A stretch of 14,116 nt of DNA, taken from assembly GCA_028292305.1 (NCBI GenBank), contig JAQGMQ010000811.1:1-14116 (forward strand). Reading direction: 5' to 3'. The notes under the pieces were generated by a model that did no database searches, had not been told where the DNA came from, and saw only the letters and a list, made by a program, of their open reading frames with translations. This document shows, piece after piece, positions 1 through 6,697 of the stretch. A program made the position numbers and the translations under genes. How positions within the stretch are numbered: position 1 is the first letter of the stretch; each line of letters opens with the position of its first letter. This stretch comes from Rhodoferax sp. (GTDB lineage: Bacteria > Pseudomonadota > Gammaproteobacteria > Burkholderiales > Burkholderiaceae_C).

Positions 1-267
1 CTTTTCTACGTTCACGCAGTCGTGCAGCAGCGTGGCGGCCAGCAGCACCTGCAAGTCGCCACCCTCGACCGCCTGCAAGCCCTGCACGCTGCGCCACACG
101 CGGTAAAGGTGAGCCATGTCGTGCGCGCCATCACCAGCGCCACTCGTCTTGTCGATGGCATGGGGCAGCAACTGCGCGGCCAGCGCGGCCTGAGGATCGA
201 AGGGGTTGGGCTGAACAGGCGTGGCGAAATCGAGGGGCTTCTCCAAGGCGGCGTGAGAGGTCTTCAT
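1..267 (-). CDS. YedJ-like HD-domain phosphohydrolase (partial, N-terminal 89 residues)
   Basis: The gene starts with ATG at 267 and reads leftward off the window, so only the first 89 residues are visible. Residues 49-58 read HDMAHLYRVW and residues 82-83 are an HD pair inside LLHDCVN. These match the start of the metal-dependent HD phosphohydrolase superfamily, and the spacing closely resembles E. coli YedJ (AHDxxHxxRVW followed about 30 residues later by an HD). Such proteins bind a divalent metal through the His/Asp residues and hydrolyse phosphoesters. The substrate of this subgroup is not established. No signal peptide is seen, so it is probably cytoplasmic. The gene lies 65 bases downstream of the ATPase gene on the same strand, but its base composition is closer to the core genome. 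The later metal ligands lie outside the window, so intactness cannot be judged. Confidence 0.8.
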   Translation of the reverse strand, partial: MKTSHAALEKPLDFATPVQPNPFDPQAALAAQLLPHAIDKTSGAGDGAHDMAHLYRVWRSVQGLQAVEGGDLQVLLAATLLHDCVNVEK

Positions 268-332
268 TGGTGGATTTTAGTTTTGGGCAACGGCCGCCAC
301 CGCCTTCGTTCGTATCATGGGAGCCATCTTTC

Positions 333-1103
333 CTAATCGTGTTCACGCTCAAGAGGCCGCCAAGCAATGACGCCTTCTGTTCTCGCACGCACTTCAGGGG
401 CCGCCAAACAAGTTGCGACAGCTTCGTAGCCGACCGAACCTGGATAGGGTGCTACACGCAGTGGTGGGCTGTGATTGGCGGGGCAAAGAACAATGGACTC
501 TCCCGCGCCAACTGCAGATAAATCAAGGATGACAGAAGAACGGGTCATCAAGAAGAGCGGCCGCTCCAAGGACATGCGGCGACGCAGACGGGTATGCAAC
601 GCCTGTTGGGTCGGCGTATCCAGCCCGTGCTCGACCATGTCGACGACCACAATGGTCGGGCCTTCCGTTTCAAGTCCAACGAGCAACGCGGTTAGAGCCT
701 CGGAGACGACAGCGCCTTCCTCGACCAGCCAGTCCGTCGCCTGGCTGACGCGAGATTGTAGGGTTGCGTCAATCTCTACGCTCGCTTGCGCATCGACGGC
801 GGCAACTCGCTCCAGGCCAAGGAATACCGCCGACGGCAGCACTTCGGCCAAGCGCCGGGCAAATCGCGTTTTTCCGCTACCTAATGGACCGACGATGTAA
901 TTCAGTGGGCGGATGTCGTGCATCTGGAATAATTCGCCACCCCACGGCCAAGGCAGGGTGAATTCGACGCTCAGCCCACTGGTCGGAGCCTTCAAGCGCG
1001 TCAACTCTGCAACCGTTGGGCGATGCCCTCGCGTGTGGATGCCGCGAGGCGTCCGTGTTGAACCACATTCGATCACATGCCATCGACCACTCCCCGTATG
1101 CAC
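333..1103 (-). CDS. Compact P-loop ATPase, AAA_21/ABC-like, function unknown
   Basis: The frame encodes up to 256 residues. A Walker A motif, GPLGSGKT, lies at residues 72-79. A Walker B-like stretch follows at 151-162 (IVVVDMVEHGLD), with Asp155 and a downstream GLD resembling the D-loop of ABC-type ATPases. Next comes FLMTRSSVILDL (184-195), placed like the switch/H-loop of AAA_21 proteins but with Thr-Arg instead of Thr-His. The ABC signature (LSGGQ-like) is not obvious between the Walker motifs. The residues preceding Walker A (around 44-60, SVEFTLPWPWGGELFQ) look like the family's N-terminal strands, so a start at Met61 is unlikely. The first 30 residues look less convincing and overlap the upstream gene by 31 bases; a TTG near residue 34 is another possible start. 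G+C is lower than in the core genes. A partner or target cannot be named. Confidence 0.65.
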   Translation of the reverse strand: MHTGSGRWHVIECGSTRTPRGIHTRGHRPTVAELTRLKAPTSGLSVEFTLPWPWGGELFQMHDIRPLNYIVGPLGSGKTRFARRLAEVLPSAVFLGLERVAAVDAQASVEIDATLQSRVSQATDWLVEEGAVVSEALTALLVGLETEGPTIVVVDMVEHGLDTPTQQALHTRLRRRMSLERPLFLMTRSSVILDLSAVGAGESIVLCPANHSPPLRVAPYPGSVGYEAVATCLAAPEVRARTEGVIAWRPLEREHD

Positions 1104-1537
1104 CTATAGAGCGCCGTACCCTGCGCCTTTCCGTGCTGGGACTCGCACGCTTCCACGCTCTCTCGCACTGTTGCAAACCTTGGAAATGTCCGCGCAGCCA
1201 TCACCTCGCGACGGCACACCTCTGACCGAAATGCCGACAGTGCGTAGGTGCCAACAGAAGGGAAAGCAAAGACGTCCTCGATGTTTTCACGATAGGCATC
1301 TAAGAGACGCAACTGAATCACGGACGATTTGGGGGCGATTTCAGCCAATGCTTCGGCCTTCGAGTGCCCCAGTTCGTTCATTTGCGCAGCAAGCAAGATC
1401 GACGCATTCTGCTCTTGGCACAAAGAGTATGCGGCCTTGGCGAAAACCTCGGGGTCGGGGTAGCCAAATTTTTGAGCGAGAGTTGCAGAGGCCATAAAGC
1501 AGCCAATGAGAACCAGACTAGCACGCGCTTTCATCAT
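1073..1537 (-). CDS. Small exported protein of unknown function
   Basis: I do not recognise a family. The 154-residue product begins with a charged start and a hydrophobic stretch (MMKARASLVLIGCFMASATLAQ), which is a plausible Sec signal peptide cleaved after about residue 21 (ATLA|Q). The mature part has three visible cysteines (in SLCQEQ, EVCRRE and EACESQ) and a fourth near the end (YRCIRG), so one or two disulfides in the periplasm are possible. Two ATGs stand side by side at 1537 and 1534 and either could start translation; no strong ribosome binding site precedes them. The 3' end overlaps the longest ATPase frame by 31 bases, so the two may be co-transcribed or the ATPase start may lie further in. 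Base composition is markedly poorer in G+C than the core genes. Confidence 0.55.
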   Translation of the reverse strand: MMKARASLVLIGCFMASATLAQKFGYPDPEVFAKAAYSLCQEQNASILLAAQMNELGHSKAEALAEIAPKSSVIQLRLLDAYRENIEDVFAFPSVGTYALSAFRSEVCRREVMAARTFPRFATVRESVEACESQHGKAQGTALYRCIRGVVDGM

Positions 1538-1619
1538 GTGATCAAACAGTTATCTATAAACGAAAAGTTCCGAACGGCCGCTCTGGCCGGCTGTAGCCTG
1601 TTGGCGCTTTCCTCCATTC

Positions 1620-2111
1620 CTATTGGTTGGCCGTTGAGAGTTCATACCGTGCGAATGAGGAAGCCCCAATCTGGACGACGCTGTGCAGGGAAAAGCCAAA
1701 GCCCTCATACAGATTTCGCAACGCTTGGCGGTCCGCGATGCAGTCAAGGCGAAGTTGAGCTCGTCCAAATTGTTGAGCTAGTGTTCGAGCATATGAAAGC
1801 AACTGGGTCGATACACCCTTTTTCGCCCATGCTCTCCGTACAGCGAGCTTGTGAACGAAGGCGGAGGTGCCCAGCGGAATTTCCGGCCAAAAATAAGCGT
1901 CTTCCAGTTCGAACTTCATAACGCCAGCCAGTTGGTCGCCATCACGAGCGACATGGAAGAGCCCAGCACTTGAATCTCGCTGAACGCGTTCAAGGCTAAA
2001 TTCGGCTGTCGACCAAAGCCCTTTACCGTCGCTGATGAGCCACTGCGCCGCCTCTTGCAAAACTGAGGCAATCATCGGTGCATCGGTGGGGCTCGCTTCC
2101 TGAATGTTCAT
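1620..2111 (-). CDS. GNAT-family N-acetyltransferase
   Basis: A 163-residue protein with the layout of a single-domain GNAT acetyltransferase. These enzymes transfer an acetyl group from acetyl-CoA to an amine; the substrate here cannot be predicted. The N-terminal strand and helix run IQEASPTDAPMIASVL. Residues 86-105 (VHKLAVRRAWAKKGVSTQLL) correspond to acetyl-CoA-binding motif A, though the usual Q/R-x-x-G-x-G/A is degenerate, with one clear Gly at 99. Residues 119-141 (RLDC to YEGFGF) form the typical motif B, where a family Tyr (135) often acts as general acid. I chose the ATG at 2111 because family homology begins at its MNIQEAS. An in-frame extension to 2267 is possible but looks non-coding. 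No good Shine-Dalgarno sequence is visible. It lies in the low-G+C stretch, 82 bases upstream of the small exported protein. Confidence 0.8.
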   Translation of the reverse strand: MNIQEASPTDAPMIASVLQEAAQWLISDGKGLWSTAEFSLERVQRDSSAGLFHVARDGDQLAGVMKFELEDAYFWPEIPLGTSAFVHKLAVRRAWAKKGVSTQLLSYARTLAQQFGRAQLRLDCIADRQALRNLYEGFGFSLHSVVQIGASSFARYELSTANQ

Positions 2112-2387
2112 GAGTAGTGAAGAGGGTTGCCGTCGTTCAATGAGTGTCCGGGGCCAAGCTCCGGTGTTGGCCGATAGTACATTCACCGCAACTCCGCGAC
2201 GCATCCTTGAGAACTTTTTGTGTACGGAACAGGCCGTTGCTTTGCCCGCTGTTTCTGCGCTGACCATCCGAGCACGCGAGTCGGCGGATTAACAAGTGGG
2301 TCAACTGGAAGATGATCGGCGGCACGTGGAAGGACAGGCCCGTTTCGCAACGGTCCTCTGAAATTCCGCCGCGGTAACCTCAACGCG
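2112..2387. other. Intergenic stretch with no supportable gene
   Basis: These 276 bases separate the GNAT gene from the end of the LytR-type regulator gene. Short frames exist on both strands, but none resembles a known protein or has a convincing start. A small hairpin (5-bp stem CCGTT/AACGG with a TCGC loop, 2340-2353) lies downstream of the regulator gene; it lacks a T-run on either side, so I do not call it an intrinsic terminator. G+C rises sharply at the right edge, which makes this the probable right junction of the accessory islet. Confidence 0.4.
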
Positions 2388-3149
2388 TCACCGTCGCCCC
2401 TGCTCCACCATCGCATCCCGCACCCCCGGCAACTGCCGCCGCGACACCAGCAGCGCCTCGTCCAGCCCCTGCAGCCGCACGGCCCACCCTTCGCCATCCA
2501 CCGCGTCGAACGTCTTCTCCAGCGCCCGCAGCGCCCGCCGCGCGACCAGCGCGTTGCGGTGGATGCGGATGAACAGACCGGCGTGCTTTGCCTCCAGTTC
2601 GCTCAGCGAGCCATCGAGGATGTGGCTGCGCGCGGCGGTGCGCACGGTGATGTATTTGAGTTCGGCCTTGAGGTACAGCACCTCGGACAGCGGCACCCGC
2701 TCGGTGCGGCCGCGGTCGTGGATCACCAGCACTTCGTCGGTGCCATCGGGCTCGGCGGCACGGGTGATCTGGGCCAGGCGTTCGGCCTTCAGCAATGCCG
2801 CCTGCAGGCGCTCCAGGCGCACCGGCTTGGTCAGGTAGTCGACGGCTTCCAGCTCGAAGGCCTGCACCGCGTGGCCGGCGTGGGCGGTGACGAAAACCAC
2901 CGCCGGCGGCGTGGCCAGCGCCTTCAGGCTCTGCGCCAGCTGCATGCCGTCGGCGCCGGGCATGTGGATGTCGAGCAGGGCCACGTCGAAGCGTTCGTGC
3001 CGCAGCAGCGCCAGGGCCTGGTCGGCCGTGGCGGCCTCGCCGCCGACCATGGCCGCGGGCGCATGGCAGTCGCCCAGCAGCGTGCGCAGCCGGGATCGGG
3101 CCAGGGCTTCATCGTCGACGATCAACACGCGCAGGGTCATGGGGCTCAT
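2388..3149 (-). CDS. LytR/AlgR-family response regulator (REC + LytTR DNA-binding domain)
   Basis: A 253-residue two-component regulator. The receiver domain covers about residues 6-125: acidic pair Asp12/Asp13 in VLIVDDE, phosphoacceptor Asp60 in VALLDIHMPGADG, switch Thr88 in VFVTAH, and Lys108 in DYLTKPV. The C-terminal half (about 139-243) is a LytTR domain, recognisable from SEVLYLKAELKYITVRTAARS and GLFIRIHRNALVARRAL; it binds DNA through beta strands rather than a helix-turn-helix. Length is normal for the AlgR/LytR group. The first ATG (3149) gives MSPMTLRV, and the ATG three codons later is an equally good start; neither has a clear ribosome binding site. Only 18 bases separate it from the kinase gene upstream, so the two form an operon. 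The group often controls envelope or surface functions, but no target is evident here. Confidence 0.92.
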   Translation of the reverse strand: MSPMTLRVLIVDDEALARSRLRTLLGDCHAPAAMVGGEAATADQALALLRHERFDVALLDIHMPGADGMQLAQSLKALATPPAVVFVTAHAGHAVQAFELEAVDYLTKPVRLERLQAALLKAERLAQITRAAEPDGTDEVLVIHDRGRTERVPLSEVLYLKAELKYITVRTAARSHILDGSLSELEAKHAGLFIRIHRNALVARRALRALEKTFDAVDGEGWAVRLQGLDEALLVSRRQLPGVRDAMVEQGRR

Positions 3150-3167
3150 GCTACACGGCCGAGCGGC

Positions 3168-4205
3168 TTAAATGGGCACCTCGATGCGCACCTGGTACAC
3201 GCCGTCCTTCAGCACCGCCTGAAACCGTCCCTGCACGTCGTGCAGCAGGTTCAGCCGGTCGCGCACATTGGCCTGGGCCAGCCCGTGCCCCGGCGCGCCT
3301 TGCCCGCCGGGCACGGTGTTGGTGACCTTGATGATGACAATGCCGCCGCGGCGCTCGGTGGAGATGCGCAACTCGGCACCGGCCGCACTGGGCTCCACGC
3401 CGTGTTTCACCGCGTTTTCCACCAGCGGCTGCAACAGCAGCGGCGGCAGCTGGGCATGGGCCGCGGCCGGGTCGAGCGCCCAGGTGACGTGCAGGCGGTC
3501 GCCGAAGCGCACCTGCTCGATCGACAGGTAACGCTCGGCCAGCGTCACCTCCTGGGCCAGCGTGACGGACACGCCCTGGTCCACCAGCGCATGGCGAAAC
3601 AGGTCGCTCAGGTCTTCGAGCAGGGCCTCGGCCTTGGCCGGCTCGGCGCGCACCAGGGCGATGGCGCTGTTCAGGGTGTTGAACAAGAAATGTGGCTGGA
3701 TGCGCGCCTGCAGTTCCTCGAGCCGCGCCGTGGTGGCCGCCGGCGCCTGGGCCCGGGCGCGCAGCAGCAAGCCGGCCACCACCAGGGCCGACAGCAGCGC
3801 CCCGGCGGCGGCGCTGGCCAGCCAGGGCGCCGGGTCGGCAAAGCCGGTCAGGGCCAGCATGGCGCAGCCGTAGGCGCCGGCCAGCGCGCCCAGCACGGTG
3901 CCGGCGGCGTGTTGCGCCGGCCGGGGCAGACGGGCCAGCGGCCGCTTCAGGCTGCAGGCGGCGATCAGCCAGACCAGGGTGGCCGGCAAGGCGCCGCCGG
4001 TCAGCAGCGACAGCCGGGTCAGCCACTCGAAGAAACTGGCCGCGCCGAACATCGCGCCCACGGCCACGCAGACCTCGACGAACAGCACCGCCCGCAGGAT
4101 CACACCCGCGCGGCAGGCGTCGAAGACCAGCGCGGGCGGGGCTGCCGGCGCCGGCTCGGCGGGCAGTTCGTGGAAGGCCGATAAAATTTGCGGTTCTTCT
4201 TGCAT
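3168..4205 (-). CDS. LytS/AlgZ-type sensor histidine kinase
   Basis: A 345-residue membrane kinase, the partner of the LytTR regulator immediately downstream. Four hydrophobic segments lie at about 33-55, 66-84, 103-121 and 126-150, forming the sensor part without a large extracytoplasmic loop. The His_kinase domain has the signature ARIQPHFLFNTLNS, with phosphoacceptor His172. It is followed by an N-box (LLLQPLVENAVKHGVEP, Asn264) and a glycine-rich ATP-lid segment (GHGLAQANVRDRL, 307-319), so the catalytic domain looks complete. The ligand is not known. The start at 4205 (MQEEPQILSAF) leaves a divergent intergenic region of 100 bases towards argH. The weak upstream ribosome-binding sequence gives little help in choosing the start. 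Architecture matches AlgZ/FimS-like kinases of proteobacteria; the name algZ is not assigned because the target is unknown. Confidence 0.92.
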   Translation of the reverse strand: MQEEPQILSAFHELPAEPAPAAPPALVFDACRAGVILRAVLFVEVCVAVGAMFGAASFFEWLTRLSLLTGGALPATLVWLIAACSLKRPLARLPRPAQHAAGTVLGALAGAYGCAMLALTGFADPAPWLASAAAGALLSALVVAGLLLRARAQAPAATTARLEELQARIQPHFLFNTLNSAIALVRAEPAKAEALLEDLSDLFRHALVDQGVSVTLAQEVTLAERYLSIEQVRFGDRLHVTWALDPAAAHAQLPPLLLQPLVENAVKHGVEPSAAGAELRISTERRGGIVIIKVTNTVPGGQGAPGHGLAQANVRDRLNLLHDVQGRFQAVLKDGVYQVRIEVPI

Positions 4206-4305
4206 GCGGATGGCGGTGATGGTGCCCGATTATGGGGACGTCGCCACAACGCCTTTCCGGGGCCCTGGCGCCCTCTTCCTCTCGTCCTCTTTTCAAAGCC
4301 CATCT

Positions 4306-5706
4306 ATGTCCACCAACCAACTCGACAAGAAATCCGAAGCCTGGTCGGCGCTGTTCTCCGAGCCCATGAGCGACCTGGTCAAGCGCTACACCTCGAGCGT
4401 GTTCTTCGACAAGCGCCTGTGGCAGGCCGACATCGCCGGCAGCCTGGCCCACGCCGACATGCTCGGCGCCCAGGCCATCATCGGCGCGGCCGACCTGGCC
4501 TCCATCCAGAAAGGCCTGGCGCAGATCAGCGCCGAGATCGAATCCGGTGCTTTCGAATGGAAGCTCGACCTGGAAGACGTGCACCTGAACATCGAGGCCC
4601 GCCTGACCCAACTGGTCGGCGACGCCGGCAAGCGCCTGCACACCGGCCGCTCGCGCAACGACCAGGTGGCCACCGACGTGCGGCTGTGGCTGCGCGGCGA
4701 GATCGACCTGATCGGCGAATTGCTGACGGCGCTGCAGACCGCGCTGATCGACCTGGCCGAGAAGAATGTGGAGACCATCCTGCCCGGCTTCACCCATCTG
4801 CAGGTGGCCCAGCCGGTGAGCTTCGGCCACCACATGCTGGCCTATGTGGAGATGTTCTCGCGCGATGCCGAGCGCATGCTCGACGTGCGCAAACGCGTCA
4901 ACCGCCTGCCGCTGGGCGCCGCCGCGCTGGCCGGCACCAGCTACCCGCTGGACCGCGAACGCGTCGCCAAAACACTGGGCATGGAAGGGGTCTGCCAGAA
5001 CAGCCTGGACGCCGTGAGCGACCGCGACTTCGCCATCGAATTCACCGCCGCCGCCAGCCTGGCCATGGTGCACATCAGCCGCCTCTCCGAAGAGCTGGTG
5101 CTGTGGATGAGCCAGAGCTTCGGCTTCATCGACATCGCCGACCGCTTCTGCACCGGCTCGTCGATCATGCCGCAGAAGAAGAACCCCGACGTGCCCGAAC
5201 TCGCCCGCGGCAAGACCGGCCGCGTGGTCGGCCATTTGATGGGCCTGATCACGTTGATGAAGGGCCAGCCCCTGGCCTACAACAAGGACAACCAGGAAGA
5301 CAAGGAGCCGTTGTTCGACACGGTCGACACGCTGAAGGACACGCTGCGCATCTTCGCCGAGATGATGGGCGGCATCACCACCAAGCCCGAAGCCATGGAA
5401 GCCGCCGCCCGCCGCGGCTACGCCACCGCCACCGACCTGGCCGACTACCTGGTGAAGAAGGGCCTGCCCTTCCGCGACGCCCACGAGGTGGTGGCCCACG
5501 CCGTGAAGTCGGCGATCTCGCACCAGGTGGATCTGTCGGAGCTGCCGCTGGCGGTGCTGCAGGGCTTCCACCCGTCCATCGAAAAGGATGTGTTCGACGT
5601 GATGAGCCTGCGCGGCTCGCTGAACGCGCGCAATGTGCTGGGGGGGACGGCGCCGGTGCAGGTGAAGGCGCAGATCGTGCGGCATCGGGCGCGGTTGGCG
5701 GGTTGA
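4306..5706 (+). CDS. argH: Argininosuccinate lyase
   Basis: Catalyses the last step of arginine biosynthesis: reversible beta-elimination of L-argininosuccinate to arginine and fumarate, as a cytoplasmic homotetramer. The 466-residue length is normal. Conserved segments are seen in order: HTGRSRNDQVATD at 112-124; GFTHLQVAQP at 161-170, with catalytic-region His164; and the fumarase/aspartase superfamily signature GSSIMPQKKNPD at 284-295, carrying the mobile-loop serines. No key residue appears to be missing. The start at 4306 (MSTNQLDKKSEAWS) agrees with related ArgH proteins; the frame is open further upstream, but that part runs across the promoter region and antisense to the kinase gene. 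No strong Shine-Dalgarno sequence is visible. It is transcribed alone, divergently from the LytS-like kinase gene, and is followed by a palindromic repeat that may end the transcript. Confidence 0.98.
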   Translation: MSTNQLDKKSEAWSALFSEPMSDLVKRYTSSVFFDKRLWQADIAGSLAHADMLGAQAIIGAADLASIQKGLAQISAEIESGAFEWKLDLEDVHLNIEARLTQLVGDAGKRLHTGRSRNDQVATDVRLWLRGEIDLIGELLTALQTALIDLAEKNVETILPGFTHLQVAQPVSFGHHMLAYVEMFSRDAERMLDVRKRVNRLPLGAAALAGTSYPLDRERVAKTLGMEGVCQNSLDAVSDRDFAIEFTAAASLAMVHISRLSEELVLWMSQSFGFIDIADRFCTGSSIMPQKKNPDVPELARGKTGRVVGHLMGLITLMKGQPLAYNKDNQEDKEPLFDTVDTLKDTLRIFAEMMGGITTKPEAMEAAARRGYATATDLADYLVKKGLPFRDAHEVVAHAVKSAISHQVDLSELPLAVLQGFHPSIEKDVFDVMSLRGSLNARNVLGGTAPVQVKAQIVRHRARLAG

Positions 5707-5748
5707 TGCAGGGGGTGGGGTTGGAAGCGCGGCTGGCGGCGGCTGCGA

Positions 5749-5838
5749 CCCTCACCCCAACCCTCTCCCGCGCGCGGGAGAGGGAGTGAAACCGGGTACG
5801 TTTTATCCCCCTTCCCTGGGAGAGGGCCAGGGTGAGGG
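5749..5838. repeat. REP/MITE-like palindromic intergenic repeat
   Basis: Two 21-base arms (5749-5769 and 5818-5838) are inverted copies of one another with three mismatches in the middle; each arm has the form CCCTCACCC-NNN-CCCTCTCCC. Nested inside is a perfect 24-base palindrome (5761-5784) built from CCCTCTCCCGCG and its complement. The CCCTCTCCC/GGGAGAGGG core resembles the repetitive palindromes scattered between genes in many Burkholderiales and related genomes. It lies 42 bases after the argH stop, has no coding capacity, and could fold into a strong RNA hairpin that ends or stabilises the argH transcript. A short T-run (ttttat, 5801-5806) falls within the loop region. Confidence 0.7.
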
Positions 5839-5901
5839 CAGCGATGCTGGGGACTACTGCCTCATCAACCTCCCCCTCTTCTCTCTTCTGTTACCCCCTC
5901 C

Positions 5902-5934
5902 TTTAAGCCGCCTCTAAGCCCCCGCTCGCATAAT
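5902..5934 (+). promoter_or_regulatory. Putative PmrA/QseB-type operator plus -10 element
   Basis: A direct repeat TTTAAG-N5-TCTAAG (5902-5907 and 5913-5918) has the 11-base period and sequence of PmrA/QseB-class OmpR-family operators (TTAAN-N5/6-TTAAN type). Ten bases further on lies CATAAT (5929-5934), a good -10 hexamer. The second half-site and spacer occupy the place of a -35 box, as expected for an activator-dependent promoter. The regulator gene starts 28 bases after the -10, so autoregulation by the downstream QseB-like protein is the simplest reading. Confidence 0.55.
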
Positions 5935-5962
5935 CCGCAGACCCCCACCACCGGACCCATCC

Positions 5963-6697
5963 ATGCGGCTGCTGCTTGTCGAAGACGACCTGATGATCGG
6001 AGAAACCCTGCTCGACGTGCTGCGCGCCGAGGGCTTTGCCGTGGACTGGGTCAAGGACGGCGAGATGGCCGACACCGCGCTGCGCTCCGAGCACTACGAT
6101 CTGGTGCTGCTCGACCTGGGCCTGCCCAAGCGGGACGGCATCGAGGTGCTGCGGGCACTGCGGGCGCGCAAGGAGGTGACGCCGGTGTTGGTGGCCACGG
6201 CGCGCGACGCGGTGAGCGAACGCATTGCCGGGCTGGACGCGGGGGCCGACGACTACGTGCTCAAGCCCTACGACATCGACGAGCTGCTGGCCCGCATCCG
6301 GGCGCTGATCCGCCGCAGCCTGGGCCGGGCCGATTCCGCCATCGTCTACCAGGGCCTGCGGCTCGACCCCGTGACGCGCGAGGCCACGCGACAGGTCGAG
6401 GTGGACGGCCAGCTGCGCACCGAGCCGATCTCGCTGTCGGCCCGCGAATGGGCGGTGCTCGAAACCCTCATGGCGCGGCCTGGCGTGACGTTCTCGCGCG
6501 CGCAGATCGAAGAAAAACTCTACAGCTGGAAAGACGACGTGAGCAGCAACGCGGTCGAGGTGTACATCCACGGCCTGCGCAAGAAGCTCGGCGCCGAGCT
6601 GATCCAGAACGTGCGCGGTCTCGGTTATGTGATGCCAAAGCCCGAGGTCATGCCCAAACCCGAAGTCATGCCCAAGCCGGATGTCAACAAGCCATGA
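5963..6697 (+). CDS. OmpR-family response regulator, QseB/PmrA/TctD-like
   Basis: A 244-residue two-component regulator. The receiver domain covers about residues 1-115: acidic pocket Glu7/Asp8/Asp9 in LLLVEDD, phosphoacceptor Asp51 in LVLLDLGLPKRDG, Thr79 in LVATARDAV, and Lys101 in YVLKPYD. A winged-helix trans_reg_C domain follows at about 130-223; its recognition region EEKLYSWKDDVSSNAVEVYIHGLRKKLG is typical of the QseB/PmrA subgroup. After the usual end of the wing (RGLGYVM) there is an extra tail of three VMPKPE/D repeats (223-240), which the family normally lacks. The start at 5963 (MRLLLVEDD) is the expected family start. The stop codon overlaps the kinase start in ATGA, so regulator and kinase are translationally coupled. 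A PmrA/QseB-like direct repeat upstream suggests self-control. Confidence 0.93.
   Translation: MRLLLVEDDLMIGETLLDVLRAEGFAVDWVKDGEMADTALRSEHYDLVLLDLGLPKRDGIEVLRALRARKEVTPVLVATARDAVSERIAGLDAGADDYVLKPYDIDELLARIRALIRRSLGRADSAIVYQGLRLDPVTREATRQVEVDGQLRTEPISLSAREWAVLETLMARPGVTFSRAQIEEKLYSWKDDVSSNAVEVYIHGLRKKLGAELIQNVRGLGYVMPKPEVMPKPEVMPKPDVNKP
6629..6682 (+). repeat. 18-base in-frame tandem repeat encoding VMPKPE x3
   Basis: Three imperfect 18-base units sit at the 3' end of the response-regulator gene, encoding VMPKPE, VMPKPE and VMPKPD. Codons differ slightly between units (for example ccaaagccc against cccaaaccc), so the expansion is not brand new. It lengthens the protein just past the DNA-binding domain and brings the stop to the kinase start. 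Confidence 0.85.

Noticed and set aside
2112..2267. N-terminal extension of the acetyltransferase by 52 residues
   Set aside because: The extra residues do not look like part of a GNAT fold, and family homology begins at the ATG at 2111.
2340..2353. Hairpin as intrinsic terminator of the LytR-type gene
   Set aside because: The stem is only 5 bp and no T-run follows it on the minus strand.
2280..2376. Short plus-strand frame (INKWVNWKMIGGTWKDRP) as a transposase remnant
   Set aside because: It has no start, no recognisable catalytic motif and I cannot tie it to any insertion-sequence family from sequence alone.
2559..4184. Long plus-strand open frame (541 codons) across the two-component genes
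   Set aside because: It is antisense to two clearly recognisable genes, is rich in Gln, His, Arg and Gly as expected from a shadow frame in high-G+C DNA, and matches no family.
3151..5685. Very long minus-strand open frame (844 codons) opposite argH
   Set aside because: The frame is antisense to argH and out of frame with the kinase gene; its composition (His, Gln, Gly, Val runs) is that of a G+C-driven shadow.
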